DNA of 64,000 nucleotides from assembly GCF_002929745.1 (NCBI RefSeq), contig NZ_PJIQ01000003.1:1-64000 (forward strand), read 5' to 3'. Below, in pieces: positions 25,754 through 34,102 of this stretch (position 1 is its first letter; the number at the start of each line of letters is the position of its first letter). The stretch is from Arthrobacter sp. B1805 (lineage in GTDB: Bacteria > Actinomycetota > Actinomycetes > Actinomycetales > Micrococcaceae). Both the position numbers and the translations under genes were made by a program. Below the pieces are notes generated by a model. That model was given only the letters and a program-made list of their open reading frames with translations, did not search any database and was not told the origin of the DNA.

Positions 25754-26985
25754 GCGGCGGTTCCAACCTTCGACAGCAGCGCCGTCATCGCCGCCCGGAC
25801 GCCGGTGGTGAGTGTGGGCTCGATAGCCGGTGCGAAGAACGGCGAGTGGTTGCCCGGAGGCGCGGTCTCGCCGTCGACCAGTTCCTGCGGGTGCCCACCG
25901 AAGAACCAGTACACGCTCGGTACGCCGATCGCGTCTGCGAGCAGGCCGAAGTCCTCGCTGCCCATCACGGGTGGGGACTCGACGACGGCATCCTCGCCCA
26001 GCACCTCGCCGAGCACGGCCATCAGGTCCTCCGTGGAGGCGGGGTCGTTGTAGCACTGGGGGAAGCTGCTGATCTCCTCGATCTCGGGCTCGGGCGCACC
26101 CGACGCAGCGGCCTCCGCGCTGATGATCCGCCGCAACGAGCCGAGGACCCGCTCGCGCACGTCGACGTCGAACGTCCGCACGTTGACGGTGAACTCCGCC
26201 GATGCCGGGATGATGTTCTCCTTCAGGCCGCCGTGGAACGTCCCGATCGTGACGACCGCCGACTTCATGGGGTGCACCTCGCGCGAGACGATCGTCTGGA
26301 TGCGTACCACCATGTGGGCGCCGAGCACGATCGGGTCGATCGACTGCTCGGGCTGCGAACCGTGCGCCTGCTTGCCGTGCACCGTGACGCGCCAGGAGTC
26401 CGCCATCGCCATGGCCGTGCCCTTGCTGATGTTCACCGTGCCGGTGAGTCCTGGCCACACGTGCTGCCCGTAGATGATCGACGGCATGGGCGCCTTGTCC
26501 CACAGTCCGTCCTCCACCATGGCCTCGGCTCCCTCGCCGGTCTCCTCGCCGGGCTGGAAGATGAACACAACCGTCCCGGCCCACGCGTCGAGGTTCTCGG
26601 TCAACAGTTGCGCGGCGGTCAGGCCCACGGTGACGTGCGTGTCGTGCCCGCAGCCGTGCATCACCGGGACCTCCGTCCCGTCGGCGAGTGCGCCCGTCGT
26701 CGTGCTCGCGTAGTCCAGCCCGGTGTCCTCCGCGATGGGCAGGCCGTCGGTGTCCGCGCGGTAGCCCACCACCGGTCCATCGCCGTTCCGCAGGATCCCG
26801 ACGACGCCGGTCCCGCCGCACAGGAACGTCTCGAGCCCCAGGTGGTTGAGCTTGTCGAGGATGAATGCGGCGGTGTGGGTCTCCTGCATGGAGAGCTCGG
26901 GGTGCGCGTGCAGGTGCCGGTACAGCTCGTGCATCGCGGTGGTGGAGGCGTCGGAGAGGTCGAAGACGGCGGTGTCGATGGTCAT
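25750..26985 (-). CDS. M20 family metallopeptidase (aminoacylase/carboxypeptidase-like)
   Basis: A 411-residue cytoplasmic enzyme. Zinc-binding and catalytic motifs of the M20D amidohydrolases are present: RADTDGLPI, MHGCGHDTHVTVG, and FQPGEETGEGAEAM with the catalytic glutamate. The insert domain includes VNVRTFDVDVRERV. Family members hydrolyse N-acyl amino acids, indole-amino acid conjugates or peptides. The ATG at 26985 has a GACAC/AGGAC-like weak ribosome site. It precedes the amidase gene with a four-base overlap, forming a two-gene operon for amide degradation. Confidence 0.93.
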   Translation of the reverse strand: MTIDTAVFDLSDASTTAMHELYRHLHAHPELSMQETHTAAFILDKLNHLGLETFLCGGTGVVGILRNGDGPVVGYRADTDGLPIAEDTGLDYASTTTGALADGTEVPVMHGCGHDTHVTVGLTAAQLLTENLDAWAGTVVFIFQPGEETGEGAEAMVEDGLWDKAPMPSIIYGQHVWPGLTGTVNISKGTAMAMADSWRVTVHGKQAHGSQPEQSIDPIVLGAHMVVRIQTIVSREVHPMKSAVVTIGTFHGGLKENIIPASAEFTVNVRTFDVDVRERVLGSLRRIISAEAAASGAPEPEIEEISSFPQCYNDPASTEDLMAVLGEVLGEDAVVESPPVMGSEDFGLLADAIGVPSVYWFFGGHPQELVDGETAPPGNHSPFFAPAIEPTLTTGVRAAMTALLSKVGTAA

Positions 26986-27184
26986 GGGTGTCCTTTTCCT
27001 AGGCCTCAGTATCGGAGCTTAGTTGACGGGGGCGTCGGGAGTCCGGACCGCGAGGAGACGTAGCAATCGGTTGAACACCGCGGTGATCGGAGCGACGACG
27101 CCGGTGGCCGGCAAGGGAATGTATTCGACGGCGCTCGGGTTGAGTAGGATATATGCAAATGCATGAAGTCGAAGGAGTACCGCA

Positions 27185-27808
27185 ATGAAGATCACCGTCG
27201 TCAGCGCCGGACTGGGTGTACCGTCCTCCAGCCGGATGCTCGCGGATCAGCTCTCGACAGCCGTCCGTGAGGAGCTGTCCGCTCTGGGCGAGACAGTCGT
27301 CGTCGAGAACGTCGAGGCCCGCGACTACGCCGTCGACATCGCGAACAACCTCGTGGCCGGCTACGCCCCACCCGCCCTGGCCTCGATGCTGCAGGGGATC
27401 ACAGAATCCGACGCACTCGTGGTGGTGACCCCGGTCTTCTCCGGTTCCTACAGCGGACTGCTCAAGTCGCTCTTCGACGTCATCGACAACACTGCCCTGC
27501 AGGGGATGCCCGTCATCCTCGGGGCAACCGGGGGAAGCGCCCGCCACTCGCTCATGCTCGAGCACGCGATGCGCCCGCTGTTCTCCTACCTGCGCGCGCG
27601 GGTTGTCCCCACCGCGGTCTACGCTTCTCCGCAGGACTGGGGCGCGGGTAACGACGACGAGCAGCCCCTGGACAAGAGGGTGCGCCGGGCTGCGCGGGAA
27701 CTGGCCGAAATGGTCGGCGCGACGTCGGCACCACGGGTGCGCGACGAGCCGCTTGCATCCCTGCCCTTCGAAGATCTCCTGGCCAACATCACGAGGTCCA
27801 ACCGCTGA
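27185..27808 (+). CDS. NAD(P)H-dependent FMN reductase (CE1759-type)
   Basis: A 207-residue flavodoxin-like reductase. ITVVSAGLGVPSSSRMLADQL contains the phosphate-binding loop for FMN, and VVTPVFSGSYSGLLKSLFDVID is the second FMN contact typical of NADPH-dependent FMN reductases such as MsuE/SsuE. GAAGGAG at 27173-27179 sets the ATG. The luciferase-like monooxygenase gene follows on the same strand after 114 bases; together they match the two-component CE1759/CE1758 pair of actinobacteria in which this protein supplies reduced FMN. The upstream 199-base gap has a TAGGAT/TATATG promoter-like stretch. Confidence 0.92.
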   Translation: MKITVVSAGLGVPSSSRMLADQLSTAVREELSALGETVVVENVEARDYAVDIANNLVAGYAPPALASMLQGITESDALVVVTPVFSGSYSGLLKSLFDVIDNTALQGMPVILGATGGSARHSLMLEHAMRPLFSYLRARVVPTAVYASPQDWGAGNDDEQPLDKRVRRAARELAEMVGATSAPRVRDEPLASLPFEDLLANITRSNR

Positions 27809-27922
27809 ACGACCCACTCACAGGGCTCGGAGCTGTTGCACAGCAGACGTAGCCACCGGCTCATCGAGCCAGTCAGCCCGACACCGGGCAACCCAGAACC
27901 TAACGATCCATAGGGAGAAACC

Positions 27923-29008
27923 ATGGAAATCGGCGTTTTCACCGTCAGTGACATCACGCGAAACCCCGTCACCGGCGCAACACCCACCGAACACGAGCGC
28001 ATCAAGGCAGCCGTTGCCATCGCCAAGAAGGTCGAAGAGATCGGCATGGATGTCTACGCCACGGGCGAGCACCACAATCCACCCTTCTACGCCAGCTCCC
28101 CCACGACGATCCTCGCCTACATCGCCGCCCAGACGGAGCGCATCAAGCTCTCGACGTCCACCACGCTGATCACCACGAATGATCCGGTGAAGATCGCCGA
28201 GGACTTCGCCACGCTGCAGCACCTCGCCGACGGCAGGGTCGATCTGATCCTCGGGCGCGGCAACACCAGCCCGGTGTACCCGTGGTTCGGCAAGAACCAG
28301 CAGGACAGCGTCGAGCTGACCATCGAGAACTACAACCTGCTGCGTCAGCTCTGGGACAACGACGTCGTCAACTGGCAGGGCAAGTTCCGCACCCCGCTGC
28401 GCAACTTCACCTCCACCCCGCGCCCGCTCGACGGCGTCGCCCCGTTCGTATGGCACGGCTCCATCCGCACGCCCCAGGTCGCCGAGATCGCCGCCTACTT
28501 CGGTGACGGATTCTTCGCGAACAACATCTTCTGGCCCAAGGAGCACTACCAGCAGCTCATCGGCCTCTACCGCGAACGCTATGCCCACTACGGCCACGGC
28601 TCGGCGGACCAGGCGATCGTCGGTCTGGGCGGCCAGTTCTTCATGGCGAAGAAGTCGCAGGATGCCATCAACGAATTCCGCCCGTTCTTCGACAATGCAC
28701 CCGTGTACGGTCACGGACCGCGGATGGAGGACTTCATGGCCCAGACGCCGCTGACCGTGGGCAGCCCGCAGGAGGTCATCGAGAAGACGCTCTCCTTCCA
28801 GGAGTTCTTCGGCGACTACCAGCGCCAGCTGTTCCTGATCGATCACGCGGGCCTGCCGCTGAAGACCGTGCTGAACCAACTGGACCTCTTCGGCGAACTG
28901 GTGCTGCCCGAGCTGCGCGCCGAGTTCGCCAAGCGCCGCCCGGCTCACGTTCCTGACAAGCCGGTGCACACCACGCGCAAGCCCAGCCCGGTGCCCGCCT
29001 CGGTCTGA
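27923..29008 (+). CDS. LLM-class FMN-dependent monooxygenase (CE1758-type)
   Basis: A 361-residue luciferase-like TIM-barrel flavoenzyme. Motifs are MEIGVFTVSDITRNPVTG at the N-terminus, ATGEHHNPPFYASSPTT near the active-site histidines, LSTSTTLITTNDPVKIAEDF, and GRVDLILGRGNTSPVYPWFG in the flavin-phosphate region. The sequence resembles the CE1758 family. It oxidises an unknown substrate with O2 and reduced FMN from the upstream reductase. AGGGAGAAACC precedes the ATG. A hairpin terminator at 29026-29044 ends the pair. Confidence 0.93.
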   Translation: MEIGVFTVSDITRNPVTGATPTEHERIKAAVAIAKKVEEIGMDVYATGEHHNPPFYASSPTTILAYIAAQTERIKLSTSTTLITTNDPVKIAEDFATLQHLADGRVDLILGRGNTSPVYPWFGKNQQDSVELTIENYNLLRQLWDNDVVNWQGKFRTPLRNFTSTPRPLDGVAPFVWHGSIRTPQVAEIAAYFGDGFFANNIFWPKEHYQQLIGLYRERYAHYGHGSADQAIVGLGGQFFMAKKSQDAINEFRPFFDNAPVYGHGPRMEDFMAQTPLTVGSPQEVIEKTLSFQEFFGDYQRQLFLIDHAGLPLKTVLNQLDLFGELVLPELRAEFAKRRPAHVPDKPVHTTRKPSPVPASV

Positions 29009-29025
29009 CATCTGGAGACCGAGCG

Positions 29026-29044
29026 CGGGGGATCGGGATCCCCG
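29026..29044 (+). terminator. Hairpin after monooxygenase gene
   Basis: CGGGGGATC and GATCCCCG form a stem with one bulged G and a two-base GG at the centre, 17 bases after the stop. No T-run follows. Confidence 0.5.
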
Positions 29045-29055
29045 TGCCGACGTTC

Positions 29056-29061
29056 TAGGCT
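29056..29061 (+). promoter_or_regulatory. -10 box placed for leaderless start at 29068
   Basis: TAGGCT matches TANNNT. Its last base is exactly seven before the ATG at 29068, so the message would begin on that ATG. No -35 match to TTGAC is obvious. Confidence 0.5.
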
Positions 29062-29067
29062 GGATCC

Positions 29068-29127
29068 ATGCGAGCCCAGCACTGTCCTCGGCACACGCCG
29101 GCTTCTGCGGTCGGTGCCGCCGCATGA
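29068..29127 (+). CDS. Possible 19-residue leader ORF coupled to the GH13 gene
   Basis: ATG at 29068 opens a 19-codon ORF (MRAQHCPRHTPASAVGAAA) that ends in TGA at 29125-29127. That TGA overlaps the ATG of the GH13 gene as ATGA. The GH13 start itself has no ribosome binding site, whereas the leader starts where a leaderless transcript from TAGGCT would begin. Leaderless small ORFs that couple to the next gene are well known in mycobacteria. The leader has one Cys and two His; no attenuator structure was recognised. Confidence 0.5.
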   Translation: MRAQHCPRHTPASAVGAAA

Positions 29128-30704
29128 GCCGCCACGCGAGTGAGGAGCGTCGATGGTGGCAGGACGCCGTCATCTACCAGGTCTACCCGCGCTCCTTCGC
29201 GGACGGAGACGGTGACGGTGTCGGTGACCTCGCCGGGCTGCTGGCCCGCCTGCCGTACATCGCGTCCCTCGGCGTCGACGGCATCTGGATCACGCCGTTC
29301 CAGCCGTCGCCGCAGGTGGACCAGGGCTACGACGTGAGCGACTACTGCGGCGTCGATCCGCTCTTCGGCACCATGCAGCAGTTCGACGACCTGCTGGCGG
29401 CCGCGCACGCCTTGGGGCTGCGGATCCTCCTCGACGTCGTCCCGAACCACTGCTCGTCCGAGCACCCCCTCTTCCGAGCCGCCGTCGCGGCCGGTCCCGG
29501 TTCCCCCGAGCGGAAGATGTTCCACTTCGAGGACTGGCCCGACCGCGACACCCCGCCGAACAACTGGCAGAGCGTCTTCGGCGGCCGCGCGTGGAGCCGG
29601 GTGGACCCGTCCTCCGAGACGGACACGCAGTGGTACCTGCACCTCTTCTCGCCCGAGCAACCGGACTGGAACTGGCGGAACCCCGCGGTGGGCGACTACT
29701 TCGAGGGCGTGCTCCGCTTCTGGTTCGACAAGGGCGTGGACGGGCTGCGCGTCGACGTAGCGCACTCGCTGGTCAAGGCGGAGGGACTGCCCGACGCCGC
29801 CAGCACCACCACCGTGACGGACGGTCTGCGCTCCAACGCGCAGGTGTCCGACCAGGAGGAGGTGCACGAGGTGTACCGACGGTGGCGCCGCGTCGCCGCC
29901 TCCTACTCCCCCGAGCGCGTGCTCGTCGGCGAGGTCAACCTCGAACCGGCACGCGCCGCCCGCTACACGCGGCACGACGAGCTGCACCAGGCGTTCGCCT
30001 ACGCGTTCGTGAAGCTGGGGTGGGACGCCGTCGGCACCGAGCTCGAGGCGGGCCGGCGGGAACACGGCGCGTCCCCGACCTGGGCACTCGAGAACCACGA
30101 CGTCGTCCGCTCGGCTACGCGCTTCGGCGGCGGCGAGCGCGGAGCCCTGCGAGCGCGCGCCGGCCTGCTCGCCATCCTCGGTCTGCCCGGCGGCGCCTAC
30201 ATCTACCAGGGCCAGGAGCTCACCCTGCCCGAGGTCGACGTCCCGCTCGAGGCCCGGGTGGATCCCATGTGGACGCGCGGCGGAGTGTCCCGCGACGGGG
30301 CGCGCGTACCGCTGCCATGGACCGTCGCACCGGACAACGCGTTCGGCTTCTCGCCCAGCGGCGCGGCAGCACCCTGGCTGCCGGCTCCGGCGGAGTGGGG
30401 CTCGCGGTCCGTCGAGGCGCACCAGCACGACGGCGGCTCCACCCTGCACCTCGTCATCGCGGCGCTCCAACTGCGGAAGCAGCTCTTCGAGAAGGAAGTC
30501 CTCCTGTCCGACGACGGCGGCACGTGGCGGGTCGAGGACGGCGGGCTGCTCGTGTGCGAGCGCAACGACCAGTTCCTCGTGGCGGTCGCCATGGGTGATG
30601 CACCGGTGCGCCTTCCGGCCGGCGACGTCGTCCTGTCGTCGTCGCCCCTCTCCGCGGAGGGACTGCTGCCGCCCGACGCCGCGGCCTGGGTGCTGCGGGG
30701 CTAG
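29124..30704 (+). CDS. GH13 alpha-glucosidase (oligo-1,6-glucosidase-like)
   Basis: A 526-residue glycoside hydrolase. Conserved regions are WWQDAVIYQVYPRSFAD (N-terminal), LLDVVPNHCSSEHPLF (region I), GLRVDVAHSLVKAEG with nucleophile Asp211 (region II), VLVGEVNL with acid/base Glu270 (region III) and ENHDVVRSATRFGG with Asp326 (region IV). This set fits subfamily 30/31 alpha-glucosidases active on maltose-like or alpha-1,6 substrates in the cytoplasm. The ATG at 29124 lacks its own ribosome site and overlaps the end of a short leader ORF. A decayed copy of the 3' end of a similar gene lies at 33790-33925, about 3 kb downstream. Confidence 0.93.
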   Translation: MSRHASEERRWWQDAVIYQVYPRSFADGDGDGVGDLAGLLARLPYIASLGVDGIWITPFQPSPQVDQGYDVSDYCGVDPLFGTMQQFDDLLAAAHALGLRILLDVVPNHCSSEHPLFRAAVAAGPGSPERKMFHFEDWPDRDTPPNNWQSVFGGRAWSRVDPSSETDTQWYLHLFSPEQPDWNWRNPAVGDYFEGVLRFWFDKGVDGLRVDVAHSLVKAEGLPDAASTTTVTDGLRSNAQVSDQEEVHEVYRRWRRVAASYSPERVLVGEVNLEPARAARYTRHDELHQAFAYAFVKLGWDAVGTELEAGRREHGASPTWALENHDVVRSATRFGGGERGALRARAGLLAILGLPGGAYIYQGQELTLPEVDVPLEARVDPMWTRGGVSRDGARVPLPWTVAPDNAFGFSPSGAAAPWLPAPAEWGSRSVEAHQHDGGSTLHLVIAALQLRKQLFEKEVLLSDDGGTWRVEDGGLLVCERNDQFLVAVAMGDAPVRLPAGDVVLSSSPLSAEGLLPPDAAAWVLRG

Positions 30705-30730
30705 GTCCTCCGAACGACGGGCGATCCCCG

Positions 30731-31471
30731 TCAGCTCGTTCGAGATGCCGCTGACTGGATGGCCTCAGCGAGGTCGCGGGGGCGGCTCCACATGGGCCAG
30801 TGCCCGGTCGGGAGGTCGACGACGTCGAGGTGCTCGAGGTGGGCCACTTCGGCGAACATGGGATGGCCTGCGCGGGTCAGCTCCAGTACCTGCGCGCTCG
30901 GGATCGAGCAGCACACCAGGGTGGTCGTCACCGTGCGGCGGGCATCGTTCGAGAGCTCGACGGGCTGACGCAGCACAGGTCCGGGCTGCGGGACGGCACG
31001 GGCCCGGAAACGCTCCAGGACCTCTGCGCTCAGGCCCTCGAGACTCGCCTGCTGTGCGAGGACGTCGAAAGACGGCAGCGGAAGCTCCTCCAGCTCCGCC
31101 GGAAGGTCTGCGGCGAAGGCGGTCCCCGTCGCCATCGGGCCGGAGTCGACCCACACCACGCGGGAAACAAGCTCGGGGTGCCGGTCGAGGACGAGGCTGA
31201 CGGGGGCATTCGCACCACTGTGGGCAACGAGAGTTGCGGGCTGATGCTCGGAGACTTCGGCTCGGGACATGACGGTCTGGATTGCTGCGGCTTGATCGTC
31301 GAGAGTCTTCGACGCACGCTCGGGATCGTCCTGGGCGAGACCGGGCAGTGTCATCGCGATGGCACGCGAGTGCCCGTCCGGCAGGTGTTCGAGTACTTCA
31401 TCCCACGCCCAGGCACCCAGCCAGTGGCCGGCGATGAGAATGATGATCGGACTGCTTGTCGTGGTTGTCAT
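30731..31471 (-). CDS. Alpha/beta hydrolase
   Basis: A 246-residue hydrolase-fold protein. The first strand is PIIILIAGHWLGAWAWDEV with the oxyanion-hole turn; the nucleophile elbow is LVAHSGAN (Ser), and the C-terminal catalytic histidine is in LPTGHWPMWSRP. The aspartate is less clear. Substrate is unknown; the elbow SGAN is like that of small esterases and lactonase-type proteins. It is divergent from a WYL-type regulator, with a palindrome at 31504-31524 between the starts, so it is probably under that regulator. Confidence 0.85.
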   Translation of the reverse strand: MTTTTSSPIIILIAGHWLGAWAWDEVLEHLPDGHSRAIAMTLPGLAQDDPERASKTLDDQAAAIQTVMSRAEVSEHQPATLVAHSGANAPVSLVLDRHPELVSRVVWVDSGPMATGTAFAADLPAELEELPLPSFDVLAQQASLEGLSAEVLERFRARAVPQPGPVLRQPVELSNDARRTVTTTLVCCSIPSAQVLELTRAGHPMFAEVAHLEHLDVVDLPTGHWPMWSRPRDLAEAIQSAASRTS

Positions 31472-31503
31472 GGAACTACCGTTGCAAGCGCTATGGACAA
31501 GGG

Positions 31504-31524
31504 CATGTCACCATTTGTGTCATG
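31504..31524. promoter_or_regulatory. Imperfect palindrome between hydrolase and WYL regulator
   Basis: CATGTCAC at 31504-31511 and GTGTCATG at 31517-31524 pair at seven of eight positions around CATTT. It lies in the divergent intergenic space and is a candidate operator for the WYL regulator. Confidence 0.4.
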
Positions 31525-31544
31525 AATTCCTTCAGCTGCGAACC

Positions 31545-32243
31545 GTGAAGCGCGTTGAACGGCTCCACGCCCTCTCCGAGATGCTTCGCCGCAGAGGCAC
31601 CCGGGGAGTTCCCGCCGAGCGGCTGGCGAGTGAGCTCGGCGTATCCGTGCGAACGATCAAGAGGGACCTCACCGCGCTGGAGAACAGCGGCGCGCCCGTC
31701 TGGTCCCGTCCAGGTCCGGGCGGGGGCTATGGATTGGCTGCGGGAGCGTCCCTACCGCCGGTCAGCCTGTCCCCAGCGCAGGCGGTGGCGCTCCTGGCGG
31801 CCGTGTCCGCTGCACCCGACGCCCCCTACGCCGATTCGGCAGCAACCGCTGTGCAGAAGATCCTGGACGTCCTCGACCCCAGGACCCGGGCACGAGCCGA
31901 GGAGCTCGCCGGCCGCGTCTGGGTCACAGCGCCTCCCTCCCCTTCACGCGCCATCAGGTCAGCACTGGAGGAGGCGATGGCCGAGCAGCGGGTGGTGCGC
32001 ATCCGCTACCTGTCGGCGGACGGGACCGTCACCACCCGTGACGTCGAACCCGTGCTGTTCGCCTCAAGGAACGGCCAGTGGTACCTGATCGGGTGGTGCC
32101 TGCTGCGCGACGCGATGCGATGGTTCACCGTGTCGCGCATCGAGCGGGCCACCGTCACCTCGACGGCCTGCAGCGGACATACCATTCAGGAGATCGGAGA
32201 ACCCCCAGCGGACGCCAGGCCGGTGCACAACCGGGGCAGATAA
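31545..32243 (+). CDS. HTH-WYL family transcriptional regulator (YafY-like)
   Basis: A 232-residue regulator. It starts at GTG 31545 as MKRVERLHALSEMLRR, the typical N-terminus of this family, with a winged helix (RLASELGVSVRTIKRDLTALENSG). After a linker, the WYL-type domain contains RIRYLSADGTVTTRDVEPV and GQWYLIGWCLLRDAMRWFTVSRI, in which the WYL tripeptide reads WYL. WYL domains bind nucleic acids or small ligands. It is divergent from the alpha/beta hydrolase gene and followed within 32 bases by a nitronate monooxygenase gene. No ribosome binding site is obvious at the GTG. Confidence 0.88.
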   Translation: MKRVERLHALSEMLRRRGTRGVPAERLASELGVSVRTIKRDLTALENSGAPVWSRPGPGGGYGLAAGASLPPVSLSPAQAVALLAAVSAAPDAPYADSAATAVQKILDVLDPRTRARAEELAGRVWVTAPPSPSRAIRSALEEAMAEQRVVRIRYLSADGTVTTRDVEPVLFASRNGQWYLIGWCLLRDAMRWFTVSRIERATVTSTACSGHTIQEIGEPPADARPVHNRGR

Positions 32244-32275
32244 GTCACTTGCCCAGGAGGAGAGGAAGTATTCGC

Positions 32276-33322
32276 GTGGTGTCATCGAACTCGGTGTCCC
32301 TGCCCTTCGAGCTGGAGCGGCCGATCGTCGGCGCGCCCATGGCCGGAGGTCCCTCCACCCCCGAACTCGTCGCTGCTGTGAGCACTGCGGGCGGCCTGGG
32401 GTTCCTTGCCGGCGGGTACAAGAGCCCGCAACAGCTCGCGGACCAGATCACCGCCACCAGGGCTCGCACCCGAGGGCCGATCGGGGTGAACCTCTTCGTC
32501 GTCGCCGCCAACGACGTGGACGAGAACGAGCTCGAGACGTACCGGCAGGAACTGCAGCAGTACGCCGACCGGTACGGCGTCGACGTCGGCGAACCGATCT
32601 GGGACGACGACGCGTTGCGCGGCAAGCTCGACGTCGTCCGCGACCTGAGGCCCGACGTCGTCTCCTTCACCTTCGACTGCCCCGATGCGGACGTACTGCA
32701 TGAGCTGAACGCGCTCGGCATCCACACCGCGGTCACGGTCACCACCGCGGACGAGGCACTGACCGCTGCAGACCGCGGGGCGCGGTTCCTCATCGTGCAG
32801 GGGCCCGACGCCGGCGGCCACCGGGCCACCTTCGACCCCGCCGCCGAGCCCGGCATCGAGCCGCTCCCCGAAGTGATCGGCGCCATCAGGAACGCCGTCG
32901 ACCTCCCACTGATCGCAGGAGGCGGCATCAGCACCCGCGACCAGGTCCGCGCGATCCTGGAGACCGGTGCCGCCGCCGTCCAGGTCGGGACCGCCCTGCT
33001 GCTCGCGGACGAGGCAGGGACCAACCGTGCCCATCGCTCCGCGCTGCAGGACCCTGCGTTCACCGAAACCAAGGTCACCCGGGCCTTCACCGGCAGACCG
33101 GCCCGCGGGCTGCGGAACAGGTTCATGGACCGCCACGACCCCGGCAGCCACGCCTACCCGCAGATCCACTCGATGACCGCGCCGATCCGCGCCGCTGCGG
33201 CAGCCAACAACGACCTGCAGGCCCTGCACCTCTGGGCCGGCACGGGTTACCGCGCCACGCGCACCGGACCGGCCGCCGACATCGTCGCCGACCTCGCGCC
33301 CTTAGGTGCCAGCGGCCCGTAG
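32276..33322 (+). CDS. Nitronate monooxygenase family flavoprotein
   Basis: A 348-residue TIM-barrel FMN enzyme. It opens with LERPIVGAPMAGGPSTPEL, the first strand of this family, and continues with STAGGLGFLAGGY, RFLIVQGPDAGGHRATF with the catalytic-site GGH, LIAGGGISTRDQV and AAAVQVGTALLLADEA at the phosphate loop. It oxidises alkyl nitronates or related compounds with O2. The start is one of two adjacent GTG codons (32276 or 32279) after GGAGG and AGAGGA at 32256-32266. It probably shares a transcript with the WYL regulator gene upstream. Confidence 0.9.
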   Translation: MVSSNSVSLPFELERPIVGAPMAGGPSTPELVAAVSTAGGLGFLAGGYKSPQQLADQITATRARTRGPIGVNLFVVAANDVDENELETYRQELQQYADRYGVDVGEPIWDDDALRGKLDVVRDLRPDVVSFTFDCPDADVLHELNALGIHTAVTVTTADEALTAADRGARFLIVQGPDAGGHRATFDPAAEPGIEPLPEVIGAIRNAVDLPLIAGGGISTRDQVRAILETGAAAVQVGTALLLADEAGTNRAHRSALQDPAFTETKVTRAFTGRPARGLRNRFMDRHDPGSHAYPQIHSMTAPIRAAAAANNDLQALHLWAGTGYRATRTGPAADIVADLAPLGASGP

Positions 33323-33381
33323 CCGATGTTGCCAGCACCGGAATTCGCGAGGGCCAAGCTCCTAGCGGAAATAGGCTTATC

Positions 33382-33421
33382 TCAGGGCCCCAGTGAGCGC
33401 GCTCATCATCCATGGCCCTGA
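33382..33421. repeat. Cruciform-like inverted repeat with inner 12-bp palindrome
   Basis: TCAGGGCC at 33382-33389 pairs exactly with GGCCCTGA at 33414-33421. Inside lies TGAGCGCGCTCA at 33394-33405, a perfect 12-bp palindrome. It sits 60 bases after the nitronate monooxygenase stop, at the left edge of the gene-poor stretch. Confidence 0.55.
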
Positions 33422-33789
33422 AACGCTAACCGGACGGCTTCCCTCCATCGATGGCCGCCGGGCGGACGTCCATGCAGACCTGGCACGGAGCAGACCCCGT
33501 GTTTTCAAAATTAACTTGGGGTGCCGGTGCAGAGCACAAGCCCGGCCACGATGACTACGCAAGCGGGACCGGCACTTAAAACGACTTCAGGGTCGCAATC
33601 GAAGCACACCAAAGCAACGAGTGCGATCCGCTTGGATTTGCTCGTGAATGACCGCTCCGTTCAGAGAGGACCCCTCAGGTCATCATCGTTGCCCCTCTGC
33701 CAGGCAAGCCGAGCGAGTAGACGCTTCATTGGCCGCCGAACAGCTGCCAGCACTCGAACGCGTAGGGTTTTCATACCCTGCCGACTTGA

Positions 33790-33925
33790 GCAATGACCAG
33801 TTCCTCGTGGCGGTCGCGATGAGCTGGCGCCGATGCGTCTCCCAGACAGCGACGTCGTCGTTTCGTCGTCGCCCCTGACCGGGGAGGGACTGCTTTCGCC
33901 GAACGCCGCAACCTGGTGGCATTAG
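33790..33925 (+). pseudogene. Decayed 3' end of a second GH13 alpha-glucosidase gene
   Basis: From GACCAGTTCCTCGTGGCGGT at 33795 the sequence follows the end of the GH13 gene at 30569-30704. It shares blocks such as GACGTCGTC and TCGTCGTCGCCCCT and the GAGGGACTGCT run, and ends in a matching stop (TAG 33923-33925). The translation reads NDQFLVAVAM, then after a shift RLPDSDVVVSSSPLTGEGLL, equivalent to the last 45 residues of the intact protein. Frameshift and extra AT substitutions show it is not functional. It is the remains of a paralogue whose 5' part is absent here. The stretch from 33323 to 33789 holds no gene that can be supported apart from the inverted repeat. Confidence 0.85.
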
Positions 33926-34102
33926 GAGCCAAGTCCTCACGCCGGATGCCGCCCCCGGTCCTTGCCTAGACGGCGCCGTCGCTCGCTCTTTTGAGCACGT
34001 GCTGGACAACAGTCGACGTAACGAACTATTCGCTCGGCGGTCACATTGATCAGCGTTCTGCACTAGCCTGGGTTTCTCTATTCTTGAAGCGAAAGTAGGG
34101 CT

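Noticed and set aside
33377-33789. Short frames before the GH13 remnant
   Set aside because: No ribosome sites, no motifs, low-complexity translation. Also checked for tRNA-like folds; none recognised.
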